From Terriglobia bacterium (GTDB lineage: Bacteria; Acidobacteriota; Terriglobia; JAJPHL01), in contig JAJPHL010000032.1 in NCBI GenBank assembly GCA_021325275.1, positions 1 through 64,000 on the forward strand: 64,000 nucleotides of DNA. Reading direction: 5' to 3'. The notes under the pieces were generated by a model, which was given only the letters and a program-made list of their open reading frames with translations, was not told the origin of the DNA and ran no database searches. Both the position numbers and the translations under genes were made by a program. This document shows positions 47,312 through 56,822 of the stretch, in pieces. Position 1 is the first letter of the stretch. Each line of letters opens with the position of its first letter.

Positions 47312-47931
47312 AAATCCGCAAAGCTCGACTCACCGATGTGCCCGCGCTTCTGGGACTGATCAACGACTATGCGGCGCGCGGCATCATGCTGCCTCGCACC
47401 GAATTCGAGTTGTGCGAAAGCTTGCGCGACTTCACGGTGGCCATGGAAATCATCGACGGCGAAGAGCATCTGGCCGGTTGCGGCGCGCTGCACTTCTACA
47501 CCACGCAAACCGCGGAGGTCCGTTCGCTGGCGGTCGCGGAGCGCCGCAAAACCACAGGAATCGGAAGAAAAATCATCGAAGCGCTTCTCGAAGAAGGCCG
47601 CGAGTTCAAGCTCGACCTGGTCTTCGCGTTCACCTACGCCGAGGGATTTTTTACAAAATGCGGATTCGAAGTAGTGGATCGCGGATCGCTGCCGTTAAAA
47701 GCGTGGAAAGATTGCGTGCGCTGTCCCAAGTTCTCCTGCTGCGACGAAATACCGGTGGTGTTCTTGCTGTCGCCCGAAGCAGTCGCCAACACGCAGCGCA
47801 CCACGATTGATGAGACGTTCTCTCTCGTCGAGATTAAGCCGCTGCATCCGGCCTGGGCCGAATCGCCGGGAGAAGAAATCCGCATGCCCACGCCGATCCA
47901 ACCGACGGGTCGCGGTTTGATGCAGAGGTAG
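47305..47931 (+). CDS. argA: N-acetylglutamate synthase (GNAT-type ArgA)
   Basis: 208 residues with the short ArgA GNAT signature: MLPRTEFELCESLRDFTVAM, GCGALHFYTTQTAEVRSLAV, FAFTYAEGFFTKCGFEVVD, SLPLKAWKDCVRCPKFSCCDE. It acetylates glutamate to start the pathway. A C-terminal tail of about 50 residues (LSPEAVANTQRTTIDETFS onward) extends beyond the family core. The ATG at 47305 is chosen as it begins the GNAT fold and overlaps argB; the longer frame upstream is a shadow. Confidence 0.9.
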   Translation: MLKIRKARLTDVPALLGLINDYAARGIMLPRTEFELCESLRDFTVAMEIIDGEEHLAGCGALHFYTTQTAEVRSLAVAERRKTTGIGRKIIEALLEEGREFKLDLVFAFTYAEGFFTKCGFEVVDRGSLPLKAWKDCVRCPKFSCCDEIPVVFLLSPEAVANTQRTTIDETFSLVEIKPLHPAWAESPGEEIRMPTPIQPTGRGLMQR

Positions 47932-47935
47932 TTTT

Positions 47936-48007
47936 AACCACAAAGACACAAAGGACACAAAGAAGACAGAAAGTGCGTTCTCCTGGCTTCCTTTGTGTCT
48001 TTGTGGT
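47936..48007. repeat. long inverted repeat R11 (ACAAAG units) between convergent genes
   Basis: Left arm 47936-47965 (AACCACAAAGACACAAAGGA, then one more unit) faces right arm 47987-48007 (TTCCTTTGTGTCTTTGTGGT). The right arm has one repeat unit fewer, a unit-length difference. Confidence 0.85.
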
Positions 48008-48012
48008 GATTC

Positions 48013-49230
48013 TCAGTCTTTTTCTAGTCGCGCGGGCGGCGCGGCCGGCACTGGAACTTTCAACCGCAGGCGCGATCCTTTGCCCGGCGTCGACTCCACG
48101 ATCAACTCGGCGTCCATTTGGCGCGCGCGCTGCTTGATGCTCACCGGGCCGATGCGCTGTTCCTCCATTTGATCGAGATTGTAGGCGCCGGAAAACTTGA
48201 AGCCCAGGCCGTCGTCGTCGATGGTCAACACAAAAAAGTCGGGACCTTCCTCGAGCGCCACCACCACATGCTTCGCGCGGGCGTGCTTACGCGCGTTGTT
48301 CAGCGCTTCGCGCAGCACTTGATACGTCGCGCGGCAAATTCGCCGCGGCACTTGCAACACCACTTCGTCGGCCAACATGCGGACCAAAATGCCGCCGCCC
48401 TTTTGTCCGCCTTCCACCGCATGACGCAGCACGCTGAGCAGCGACGCGCCTTCCATGTCCACCGGGCGCATCTCCATGATCAACTCGCGCAGTTCGCGCC
48501 CCTGATCGCGCGCCAGCTCTTGCAGCAATTCCAACTCCTGCGCCGCCTGCTCCGGATGCGTCTCGAGAATCTGGCGGATGAATTGCAAGTGCATGTCGAA
48601 GCTGAAGAACGTTTGCAGCGGACCATCGTGAAAATCCTGCGCGATGCGGTCGCGCTCCTCGTCGATGGCGCGGAGATGCACGCGGCGCAGGAGAAAAACT
48701 TTTTCGGCGAGACTAAACAACATGTCGGTGACGCGGCGCAGCGTGGCGAACAGCACGTTGCCGGAATCGGCCGAAGGATCGATCACCAGCAGACGCGCGC
48801 AATTACCGCGCGCCGAACAGCTCACGCTCAGCACCACTTTCTTGGCGTCGACGCGCTGCGCCAAGGGGTGTTCTTGGGTGTAGCGATCCAGGCGCGACGG
48901 CTCGTTGAAGTCGATCCAGCGAGGATTTTCCTTCGGCGACATTTCGGTCACCGATTGCGGCGGACCATCGGGTCCCGCGACCCAGCGATAGAGTTGCTCC
49001 TCTTGCGCCTCGAAGAAAAACAGCATCACCGACCGCGCACCGAGAATGCCGCGAAGTTGATCGAGCGTCTCGCACAGCACTTGGCCCACGTCCTGGCCCA
49101 CGCGCATGGCGAAGAGCGCTTCGAGCAGTTGCTCCAGGCGCTTGCCGCGGCGTCCCGGCCAATAGCGCAGCGCGGCGGCACATGCGACCGTGCCGAACAC
49201 GATTGTCGCGGCAATGTAAACCCAGAGCAT
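48013..49230 (-). CDS. sensor histidine kinase (HisKA_3 type) with membrane anchor
   Basis: 405 residues. One TM segment (MLWVYIAATIVFGTVACAAAL), a GAF-like sensory region (about 35-180, LFFFEAQEEQLYRWVAGPDG), the dimerisation/phospho-acceptor His in DRIAQDFHDGPLQTF, and a HATPase with LREALNNARKHARA and IDDDGLGF. NarL-type two-component kinase; no partner regulator is adjacent. ATG at 49230 has TACAAT exactly 6 nt upstream and no ribosome site: probable leaderless mRNA. Confidence 0.9.
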   Translation of the reverse strand: MLWVYIAATIVFGTVACAAALRYWPGRRGKRLEQLLEALFAMRVGQDVGQVLCETLDQLRGILGARSVMLFFFEAQEEQLYRWVAGPDGPPQSVTEMSPKENPRWIDFNEPSRLDRYTQEHPLAQRVDAKKVVLSVSCSARGNCARLLVIDPSADSGNVLFATLRRVTDMLFSLAEKVFLLRRVHLRAIDEERDRIAQDFHDGPLQTFFSFDMHLQFIRQILETHPEQAAQELELLQELARDQGRELRELIMEMRPVDMEGASLLSVLRHAVEGGQKGGGILVRMLADEVVLQVPRRICRATYQVLREALNNARKHARAKHVVVALEEGPDFFVLTIDDDGLGFKFSGAYNLDQMEEQRIGPVSIKQRARQMDAELIVESTPGKGSRLRLKVPVPAAPPARLEKD

Positions 49231-49236
49231 GTAGGG

Positions 49237-49242
49237 ATTGTA
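49237..49242 (-). promoter_or_regulatory. -10 element, leaderless start of sensor kinase
   Basis: TACAAT on the minus strand, 6 nt before ATG at 49230. Confidence 0.6.
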
Positions 49243-49263
49243 CGCCGAAATGAAACGGAAGAA

Positions 49264-49346
49264 TTAGCCACCGAGACACGGAGAACACCGAGAAGACAAC
49301 GAGCCAAGCGTTGTGTTCTCGGTGTTTTCCGTGTCTCGGTGGCTAA
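49264..49346. repeat. long inverted repeat R10 (ACCGAGAC units)
   Basis: Arms 49264-49301 and 49309-49346 match at 36 of 38 positions with a 7-nt loop. Same family as R9. Lies between the sensor kinase start and the stop of the barrel-protein gene. Confidence 0.9.
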
Positions 49347-49352
49347 TCGCGG

Positions 49353-51215
49353 TTAGAAGTTCACCGCGAACCCACCACGGAAACTCTTGACGTTCTGAAG
49401 CAGGAAGATCCGCCGTCCGTCGGCGGTCGTGAGAGGAATGTAGCCCTGCGAAAGCAGGTTGCGGACTTCGGCCACTGCTTCCACATGACCCATGAACGGA
49501 GTCAGCTGCGGCAGCGGTTGATGGATCACGATGTTGAAGTTGGCGTCGGTTTGACCAATGGAATCCGAGTACGGATCGCGCGGCAAGATCGCCAGGCCGT
49601 CCATCCACTTGTACGACGCGATAATCTTGGTGCCCGTCACCGGCGCCTGTACGCCGAGCTTCGCGGCCAGCGATTGCCGCCGTTCGTTGTGCAGGTTCGC
49701 CGCCAGATTGCTCAGATCGTCGGAGAGATTGGTGCGAACGCCCGGTACCGGCAGCGCCGCCATGCTGTACGACGCTGTTGCTTCCACGTAGTCGCCGATC
49801 TGCCGGCGGACCGCCACGCGCCCGCCGCCCAAATTCTGATAGCCGCCGTTCAGCGTCGCGGTGTTGCTGAAGACGTCGGGAAGCAATTGGCCGTCGCTAA
49901 CGCCGGCGCGGAATTGCGACGGTTGTCCCGCCACGCCGATCGAAAAGTCGCTGATCTGATCGCGGTAGAGCGTCGCCTCGATGGTGGTTTTCTTGTCGAG
50001 CTGCAGGCGATAGGTCGCTTCCACGCGACGATCGCGCTCGATGGCCGGCGATCCAGAGCGCAGCGAAACTTGCGGGAACACGGTGAGCTGATCGGAAACG
50101 GCGCGCAGCGGATCGCCGCCAGCCCCCGGCGCATCAAATGCCAGCGCGTTCAAGGCATTGAAATCTGCCGCCCGCCGCTCCCGTTCCGGCCCTTGACTAT
50201 AGGAAATCTGGAAGAGCGATCTCGGCGTGAGCTTCGCGACGATCTTGCCGTGCGGATTGATGCTCGAGACGTGGCCGAGGAACAAGAGTGAATCGTACGA
50301 CGAACCGTAGACCAAATTGACGTGCTCGGTCAACACGGTGGTCCGTTCGAAATCCGCGGAGCTGGCCATGAACGTGTCGCCGCCGCGGCTGGGAATGGCT
50401 ACGAATCCCGCCGGCAGCACGATTTGGCGAATCGTCACCGAAAGCTGATTGCTCGATCCATCGGGCGCTTCATTGCGCAGGATGCCGCGGAAGGCGCTGG
50501 CCGGCGCGAGAGAGTCGGCGCCGGTGCCGATGTTTCCGCCGAGCAGCAACGTAGTGTCGGCGAAAAGCGTTTGCGCCAGGCTGAAACGCGTGGAGAAATC
50601 GGCGTCCGCGCCAAAGCCTTGCGATCCGCTGCCGCCGGCGGCCATTTCCAGGCGACCGCGGTACGCGTCCGGCCCATCGTCCACCACCGGAATGCGCGCG
50701 AGCGTGGGTGTCGATCCGCTTTGTCCCGGCAAGATTCGCAACACCGGACGCAATCCGCCGGAGGAACGCACTACCCACTTCCAATCGTTATCGGAATCCG
50801 GGTGCGGAGTCTTCGAGATGAGTCCGGTGAGCGTGTCGGTGAGCGAGGAAAGATTGATGCTCAGGAAATTCTGCGATCCGGCCTTCACGCCAATGCTGTC
50901 GCGCACCGCGGGCAGGAAGCTGGCGAGCGACACGCGCAGGCTATAGACGCCCGGCACAAGGCGATCCTGCATGAATGCGCCGACTTCGTTGGTGTACAGC
51001 TTGTGGAGTACGCGCCCGTCGGCGGCCAATACAACGACGAGCGCGCCCATTTGCGGGATTCCCCTGGCGTCGGTGACTTTTCCGGAAATCGAGCCGAGGG
51101 TCGGCTTAGCGGTCGTGGCAGGCGCTTGTGCCGCACGCTGTTGAGGCGGGGCACACCATAAAAGCGCAGCCGGAGCCGCCAGCAAACACCACGCGGCGAT
51201 TACGCGCTTTGTCAT
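49353..51215 (-). CDS. outer-membrane beta-barrel protein with carboxypeptidase-regulatory domain
   Basis: 620 residues: signal peptide (MTKRVIAAWCLLAAPAALLW), one regulatory-like domain (SISGKVTDARGIPQMGALVV), then a barrel of alternating aromatic/hydrophobic strands ending FRGGFAVNF. No plug-domain motif is obvious, so it is a reduced relative of the Oar proteins. 15 nt separate its start from the GWxTD gene stop, so the two are probably one operon, with the GWxTD gene first. Possibly a TonB-independent or structural partner. A TACAGT-like motif near 51235 could be a weak internal promoter. Confidence 0.8.
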   Translation of the reverse strand: MTKRVIAAWCLLAAPAALLWCAPPQQRAAQAPATTAKPTLGSISGKVTDARGIPQMGALVVVLAADGRVLHKLYTNEVGAFMQDRLVPGVYSLRVSLASFLPAVRDSIGVKAGSQNFLSINLSSLTDTLTGLISKTPHPDSDNDWKWVVRSSGGLRPVLRILPGQSGSTPTLARIPVVDDGPDAYRGRLEMAAGGSGSQGFGADADFSTRFSLAQTLFADTTLLLGGNIGTGADSLAPASAFRGILRNEAPDGSSNQLSVTIRQIVLPAGFVAIPSRGGDTFMASSADFERTTVLTEHVNLVYGSSYDSLLFLGHVSSINPHGKIVAKLTPRSLFQISYSQGPERERRAADFNALNALAFDAPGAGGDPLRAVSDQLTVFPQVSLRSGSPAIERDRRVEATYRLQLDKKTTIEATLYRDQISDFSIGVAGQPSQFRAGVSDGQLLPDVFSNTATLNGGYQNLGGGRVAVRRQIGDYVEATASYSMAALPVPGVRTNLSDDLSNLAANLHNERRQSLAAKLGVQAPVTGTKIIASYKWMDGLAILPRDPYSDSIGQTDANFNIVIHQPLPQLTPFMGHVEAVAEVRNLLSQGYIPLTTADGRRIFLLQNVKSFRGGFAVNF

Positions 51216-51230
51216 CGGACCTACTTCTTA

Positions 51231-52982
51231 TTACTGTACCGTAAACGAGGCCGACGGGCTGATGGATTTACCGCCCAACTTGTCCGTCACCTTTACCTGC
51301 AACGTGTACCGCCCAGGCGTCAGGCTTGCCAGCGGCAGGACGTGCTCCAGCGTCATTTGCTGGGGATTCGCGCCCGGAACCTGCTCGGTCGTCTCGGTGG
51401 AGTCCCACACCGGCTTCGACCCCGGAGGATCGCCGGCCTTGGACAACTCATACGTGATCGTGGCATCGGGACGATGCGTCTTTTCGTCCGCTTCCAGGTT
51501 GTAGACCTGGAGGTAAAAGCCGAGGTTGTCGCTCTTCTTGAACACCTCGTTCACGCTGGGGCGGACCTTGGTCGATCCGATCACGAATTGACCCTTGCCG
51601 ACATCCTTGGTCGCCACTTTTTCGATGCGATCGCTCAGGATCAGCGTCGACGTAGCCAGTGTTTCGTCGTCGAAGCCCGGCACCACGATCGCCTTTTCCA
51701 CCGTGCCGACGTTCCCGCTCTGGACATCCTTCAGCACCAAGTTCAAGCGATAGCGTCCCGGACGCAAAGGCATCGCTTGCCAGTAGACGTTCTTGCGTTC
51801 CAGCGTCAGCGGCAGCAGTTCCTGCGGCGTATCGACGGTCACGACTTCCTCGAACGTCTGTGCGACGCGGCGCGTCATGGTGGTGACGCGTCCGAACACG
51901 TTCACGGCGGCGTGTTGCAGACCTTCCTTGTTGGTGAAGGTCATGTCCTTATTAGAGATCTGCACGGTGAGCGCGGCGAGCACCGTATCGTTGGTGATCT
52001 TGATGAAATCGGTGCGAATCTGGAACGGCAGCAAGTTGTAAGTGATCTTGGTATCCACCACTGCTTCCAGATCCTTGAATTTCACCGGCGGAGCTTTTTG
52101 CACCAGCGCCCAGCGCTCCAGACGGTTGAACTCGTTCATGCTCTCGGGCGTCGCGCCGAGCGTGGTGCCCAGGTGCGTGCCGTCGGTGCGGGTGAAGCGG
52201 TCCGTTTTGCTGGCTAGGCCCATCGCTTCGAGATCGGTGAGACCGGCGTTGGGCACGTAGAGCAGGGCGTCTTTCTCCGACGGGTCCATGGTCAGGTGGT
52301 ATTCACCCGACATGGTGGTGTCGACGAACTCGAGGATCACTTCCTGGCCCACGCCCTCGATGTAGCGATAGCGCCACTGCTCGAAAGGATATGTGGAAGT
52401 GGTCCCGCCGCCTTCTTCCTGCGGTCGCGAGTAGCTGCCGCCGGACGGATGCGCGTCAATCTCGTCGGGTGGACCAAACATGATGTAGGTGCGTCCGCGA
52501 TCGGTCTTCCATCCCGGAATGCCCGATGCAAAGTGCTCGTTAGAGTAGGCGATGCGGCGGTAGTGTTCTTCCTTGTATTCGTTTTCGGGCGTGTCCGGCG
52601 TGGGATCGCGGCGGAGCCAGAACTGTTCGATGAAGGCGTCCTTTTCCTCGGCCGTATTCAGGCGCTTCCAGGCGGCTTTTTCTTCATCGGAGATGATGTA
52701 GACGACGTCTTCCTTCAGCCACTTCTCGTAGGGCTTGTCCAATTCCTTCTGGAGAGCCTTGCGTTGCTTCTCTTTTTCCTTGGGCGTGAGGCCGCGCGGC
52801 TGGTCCTTGGGAGGTTGCGACGCGGCGTCTTGCTTTTTCTTGTCGTCGGGCGTGGTTGGCTGTTGCGGCGATTGCAGGGCCGCCACCAAACTGAAACTCA
52901 AACCCATCGTGAAGAACAGGAAAGTGCCGGTGCGCCAAACCGCCGCGCCACGGACCTTGTACATAGAAAGGGCATTCTTCAT
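51231..52982 (-). CDS. GWxTD-domain protein
   Basis: 583 residues with an N-terminal hydrophobic signal/anchor, a low-complexity Lys/Pro/Gln region (40-75), the GWxTD domain (helical part YEKWLKEDVVYIISDEEKAAW, then GWKTDRGRTYIMFGPPDEID with GWKTD at 157-161), and C-terminal beta domains ending with KVTDKLGGKSISPSASFTV. The family is found in Acidobacteria and Bacteroidetes with unknown function. Promoter is a near-consensus TTGACT, 17 nt, TAGAAT. Confidence 0.9.
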   Translation of the reverse strand: MKNALSMYKVRGAAVWRTGTFLFFTMGLSFSLVAALQSPQQPTTPDDKKKQDAASQPPKDQPRGLTPKEKEKQRKALQKELDKPYEKWLKEDVVYIISDEEKAAWKRLNTAEEKDAFIEQFWLRRDPTPDTPENEYKEEHYRRIAYSNEHFASGIPGWKTDRGRTYIMFGPPDEIDAHPSGGSYSRPQEEGGGTTSTYPFEQWRYRYIEGVGQEVILEFVDTTMSGEYHLTMDPSEKDALLYVPNAGLTDLEAMGLASKTDRFTRTDGTHLGTTLGATPESMNEFNRLERWALVQKAPPVKFKDLEAVVDTKITYNLLPFQIRTDFIKITNDTVLAALTVQISNKDMTFTNKEGLQHAAVNVFGRVTTMTRRVAQTFEEVVTVDTPQELLPLTLERKNVYWQAMPLRPGRYRLNLVLKDVQSGNVGTVEKAIVVPGFDDETLATSTLILSDRIEKVATKDVGKGQFVIGSTKVRPSVNEVFKKSDNLGFYLQVYNLEADEKTHRPDATITYELSKAGDPPGSKPVWDSTETTEQVPGANPQQMTLEHVLPLASLTPGRYTLQVKVTDKLGGKSISPSASFTVQ

Positions 52983-53055
52983 AACGTCACCTGTTGGGGC
53001 ACTCGCGCCAAGCCACGAGACCCTCCGGCCGGCCGCCGTGTTCCTTGATTACCCC

Positions 53056-53084
53056 ATTCTAGGGCCCGGGCGGGGGGGAGTCAA
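53056..53084 (-). promoter_or_regulatory. near-consensus promoter of the GWxTD gene
   Basis: On the minus strand TTGACT (53084-53079), 17-nt C/G-rich spacer and TAGAAT (53061-53056). The leader is about 65 nt with AGGTGA before the ATG. Confidence 0.75.
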
Positions 53085-53125
53085 TGGTTTTGGAAGGGGT
53101 CGACCAGCCAAGGTGGAGGAATGCA

Positions 53126-53208
53126 ACCGCCGATGAACACCGATAAACGCCGATGGCCGACACCGGAGTCTCCGTGCAATCCGCGTTCATCGGCGTTCAT
53201 CGGCGGCT
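53126..53208. repeat. long inverted repeat R12 (GATGAACGCC units)
   Basis: Left arm 53126-53156 and right arm 53181-53208 pair over about 27 nt (ACCGCCGATGAACACCGAT against ATCGGCGTTCATCGGCGG). It lies in the 364-bp divergent spacer between the GWxTD and glycosyltransferase genes; the rest of the spacer holds the two promoters. Confidence 0.85.
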
Positions 53209-53249
53209 GTACTTGCTTTCCCGAATCGGAACGTACCTTGCGTCTTCGA

Positions 53250-53279
53250 TTGACACCGTACCGGAATAGGTATTATCCT
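53250..53279 (+). promoter_or_regulatory. promoter of the NfrB-like glycosyltransferase
   Basis: TTGACA (53250-53255), 18 nt, TATCCT (53274-53279); an overlapping TATTAT is an alternative -10. The leader is about 60 nt. Confidence 0.65.
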
Positions 53280-53346
53280 GCCTGCCATTATGCCCTTTTC
53301 GGTAGTTTCGAAAATAGAACGTAGCTAATCCGTCGGGATTTATTTC

Positions 53347-54849
53347 ATGATATTCGATGCGGCAGTCCGTTTTCTGATCCCGCCGGTGTCCGCGTGGCTT
53401 TTCCTCAGTGGCTGCGACGAACTCATTGTGGACCTCTGGTTCGCTTGGCGGGCGGCGTTCTCGCGGGAGTCGTGGGAGATCTCGATGGAGCGGCTCGACC
53501 ACCTCCCCGAACAGCGTCTGGCGTTGTTCATTCCGTGTTGGCTGGAATCCGAAGTGATCGAACGCATGGTTGAGCATAATTTGGAGATCATCGATTACAA
53601 AAACTACGATGTGCTGCTGGGGGTTTATCCCAATGACGCGTCGACGTTGGCCAAAGCGATGGCCCTTGAGCAGCGTCATGAGCGCGTCCACGTCTCGCTG
53701 TGCCCCGCGCCGGGACCCACCAACAAAGCCGACTGCCTGAACTGGATCTTCCAGCGCATGCGCATCCACGAGCAGATGTCAGGTGAGCGCTTTGACATCG
53801 TGGTCCAGCACGACGCCGAGGACCTGATCCACCCCAAAGCCTTCCGCCTGATCAACGACTTGACCCGCTGTTACGACATGGTGCAAATTCCCGTGCTGCC
53901 GCTCGAAATGCCGGCGCGATTTGTCACGCACGGAACATATTGCGACGAATTTGCGGAATTTCAATTGAAGGATATTTACACCCGCCAGTCGATGGGCGGA
54001 TTCGTGCCGTCGGCGGGCGTGGGCACCGCGTTTCGCCGTGACGCACTGGAGGAAATCGCGCAATCGTACCGGAACCAGATCTACAACGTCTCGACGCTTA
54101 CAGAGGACTACGAGATCGGGTTGAAATTCCATCGCCACGGGAAGAAGCAATTTCTCGTCCGAAAGGCGGTGCCGCCCAAGCGAAATGGGAAGAACGGCAA
54201 CGGAAACGGTCATCATTCGTCCTTCTGGAAACGCTGGTTCGCGTCGGGCAACCGCTACGACGTGGAGTACATCGCCACGCGCGAGTACTTTCCGCACACT
54301 TTCGCGGCGGCGGTTCGCCAGAAATCGCGCTGGGTGATGGGCGTGGCGCTGCAAACGTGGGATCAATTGGGTTGGTCGCAATCTCCGAAGCAGCTTTACT
54401 GGCTGTGGCGCGATCGCAAGGGATTGCTTGGCAATCCCATCACGCTGCTGAGCAATTTGATCTTCCTCTATTGTCTGGCGATGTGGGCGGGCGCGCGCGT
54501 GGGCGCGGGCGAGTGGAATATTGCGTCGGTGTTTCCAGCGGCGGGATGGGTTTGGTGGCTGGTGCCCATCAATTCGTTTTTCATTTTCGAGCGATTGCTG
54601 TATCGCGTCTACGCCGTGAATCGCATGTACGGTCCCAGGCACGCGGCGGGCGTGTTGTGGCGGACACCGGTGGGAAATGTGATCAACTTCGCGTCGACGG
54701 TGTCGGCCTTGGCGCAGTTTTTCCGCGCCAAGCTGCGCCGCGAGGAAATCGCCTGGGCGAAGACGGCGCATGCGTTTCCCACACGCGAGCAGTTGAACGA
54801 ATTTCAGCCGGATAAGCCGGGCGATCAAGCCAAGGGAGCGACGGCGTGA
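53347..54849 (+). CDS. NfrB-like processive glycosyltransferase family 2 protein
   Basis: 500 residues, membrane protein with N-terminal TM, cytoplasmic GT-A domain and TM helices near 375-395, 405-425. Catalytic signatures are DAED (156-159), the TED base (252-254), and QKSRW (325-329), the set seen in processive polysaccharide synthases. Overall resemblance is to the phage-N4 adsorption protein B (NfrB) family. It is shorter than NfrB and lacks the C-terminal c-di-GMP-binding region. It overlaps the BcsB-like gene by 4 nt (GTGA). Confidence 0.85.
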   Translation: MIFDAAVRFLIPPVSAWLFLSGCDELIVDLWFAWRAAFSRESWEISMERLDHLPEQRLALFIPCWLESEVIERMVEHNLEIIDYKNYDVLLGVYPNDASTLAKAMALEQRHERVHVSLCPAPGPTNKADCLNWIFQRMRIHEQMSGERFDIVVQHDAEDLIHPKAFRLINDLTRCYDMVQIPVLPLEMPARFVTHGTYCDEFAEFQLKDIYTRQSMGGFVPSAGVGTAFRRDALEEIAQSYRNQIYNVSTLTEDYEIGLKFHRHGKKQFLVRKAVPPKRNGKNGNGNGHHSSFWKRWFASGNRYDVEYIATREYFPHTFAAAVRQKSRWVMGVALQTWDQLGWSQSPKQLYWLWRDRKGLLGNPITLLSNLIFLYCLAMWAGARVGAGEWNIASVFPAAGWVWWLVPINSFFIFERLLYRVYAVNRMYGPRHAAGVLWRTPVGNVINFASTVSALAQFFRAKLRREEIAWAKTAHAFPTREQLNEFQPDKPGDQAKGATA

Positions 54850-56822
54850 GGAGAGCGCTCCCATTTTTGGTGCTGGTCTTGTTGCTGGTTTTGTTGCTGG
54901 CGGGCCTGGCGTCGGCCGGCACTCTGGAAATTCGCCTCGACCGCGAGCTGCAGCCGGCGCTTGGAAAAAGCGGCGCGCTGGTTCTTCGCGGACCCAACGC
55001 GGTCCAGTGGCTTTCCTTCACGCTGCCGCATGACGCGCTCGTGAAATCGGCGCGCCTCTCGCTGCGTTTGCGCCCGGCCAGCGGACTCCTCGCGGGATCG
55101 AACTTTGCGGTGGCCGTGAATGGCACGCCGGTTCACGCGGTGCGTCTCGACGGCGCGCGAGGCTCGGAGGTATTGGTCGAAGGCGCCATTCCCATCGATG
55201 CGCTCGACGACTACAACCGCCTCGAACTGCGCGCCGAGATGCACGACACGCCCGGATACGGGCAGGGACATTGCGAAAGTCCCACCGATCCCGCGTTGTG
55301 GGTGGCCGTCGACGGAGCGTCGCGACTCACATTTGAGTTGGGCGGATACAAGCACGAACCAAGACCCGAGGATTTCCCGCTGCCGCTGGCCGATCCCCTC
55401 GACTATCGCGTTGCGCACGTGCGTTTCGTGCTGCCCCCGCACGCGACCTCCGCCGACTACGCGCTGGCCGCGCACTTGGCCGGCGCGCTCGGCGAACGGA
55501 TGCAGGGCCGGGCCGTCGATCTACGGGCCGTTGACGTTTTCGATCCGGCTGCTGACGCGAGTCAAGTGCTGATCGGCGCCGCCGCCGCGAGCGTATCGGC
55601 TCCGCTTGACGGCGAAGGCCGCCTGCGACTCGTTGCGAGAGAAAATCGTCCCTACCTTTTGCTCATCGAAGGCAGCGACGCTGCCGCGCGTCAGAAAGCG
55701 GTGAACGTCGCCATTCCCTCAGGACCTCAGAACGGCCGCTTGCGCGGTCTGCTTCCGGAAAACGAATCGTTCACACTGGCGGATCTGGCGCCGATGCTGG
55801 TGCAAGACGCGTCGGGTCCCGGCATCACGGTGCGCGGCGCGGAGCCCGAAGCGATCGTGATTCCGCTGCGTCCCGGTGCGGGCGAGCATTTTGTGCGCGG
55901 CGAGCAGAACGTGCATTTCGAATACGCGTATGGTCCGCAGGTGGACGTGGCCAGTTCGGCGCTGGAAGTCCGCTTGAACGGGAAAACGCTGGCGGGCCGG
56001 CCGTTGGAACGCGCTGCGGGGTCGCCGGCGGAGTCCATCGACGTGCTGTTGCCGGCGGAAGCGATGGGCGCGGAGAATTTTCTGGAGATGCGATTCCATT
56101 TGTATCCGAAAAACGCGGGCGCCTGCAGCGCATCGGGTGGAACGGGTGGCGGCCCCGATGGCGGCGCGGCGCTCTGGGCCACCCTGCTCGACTCCTCCAG
56201 TTTCCATTTGCCGCGCGACTTGTACGCCGATCTCCCGGACTTGTCGCTGCTGCGCGGCGGCGGCGTGCCATTCACCTACGGCCGTACGATTTGGGTGGCG
56301 CCATCATCAAACATGGCGCGCACCGCCACGCTCTTCTTGAACGCGGCGTTTCTCTTGGGCCGCTTGAGCGGAGCCGCTCCTGAAGAAGTACGTTTTGAAT
56401 CGGAGCTCGATGCCGCGATGCGGCACCAATCGCACTTGATTGTGCTGAACGAAGCGCCGGAACTGAAACTCGCCGAAGCGATTTCCCCTTGGAACGCGCA
56501 ACGCGTAGTTCTCTCCGTGTCGGGATCGCCGGACTCCGCCGCGCGCCTGCTCGATCCCACACTGATCGCCAGGCTCTCCGGCGCGGCTACACAAATTGAT
56601 TCGAGCTTGCGCGTGCGCGTAACGCCCGCCGGCGCCACGACGCGCTTCGGCGAGATTCGCTTGAATCGCCGCGTGAAATACTGGGTGATGGATAACGTCG
56701 CGTGGGTGATGCTCGACTCGATCGTGCTTTTGATCGTGGCGATGCAGACCCTGCGCTACATCCGCCGTCACTATTTCCCGCCGTTGCCGGACACGGGCGG
56801 CGACCCGCCCACAGAAGGGTGA
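54846..56822 (+). CDS. BcsB-like periplasmic polysaccharide-synthase partner
   Basis: 658 residues: signal peptide (RRALPFLVLVLLLVLLLAGL), a beta-rich periplasmic region with BcsB-type jelly-roll blocks (FTLPHDALVKSARLSLRL, NRLELRAEM), and a single C-terminal TM helix (WVMLDSIVLLIVAMQTLRYI) as in BcsB, which docks on the synthase. It probably guides the nascent polymer across the periplasm. It overlaps the synthase gene, which argues for a complex of the two. Family assignment is from overall layout and could be loose. Confidence 0.75.
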   Translation: MRRALPFLVLVLLLVLLLAGLASAGTLEIRLDRELQPALGKSGALVLRGPNAVQWLSFTLPHDALVKSARLSLRLRPASGLLAGSNFAVAVNGTPVHAVRLDGARGSEVLVEGAIPIDALDDYNRLELRAEMHDTPGYGQGHCESPTDPALWVAVDGASRLTFELGGYKHEPRPEDFPLPLADPLDYRVAHVRFVLPPHATSADYALAAHLAGALGERMQGRAVDLRAVDVFDPAADASQVLIGAAAASVSAPLDGEGRLRLVARENRPYLLLIEGSDAAARQKAVNVAIPSGPQNGRLRGLLPENESFTLADLAPMLVQDASGPGITVRGAEPEAIVIPLRPGAGEHFVRGEQNVHFEYAYGPQVDVASSALEVRLNGKTLAGRPLERAAGSPAESIDVLLPAEAMGAENFLEMRFHLYPKNAGACSASGGTGGGPDGGAALWATLLDSSSFHLPRDLYADLPDLSLLRGGGVPFTYGRTIWVAPSSNMARTATLFLNAAFLLGRLSGAAPEEVRFESELDAAMRHQSHLIVLNEAPELKLAEAISPWNAQRVVLSVSGSPDSAARLLDPTLIARLSGAATQIDSSLRVRVTPAGATTRFGEIRLNRRVKYWVMDNVAWVMLDSIVLLIVAMQTLRYIRRHYFPPLPDTGGDPPTEG

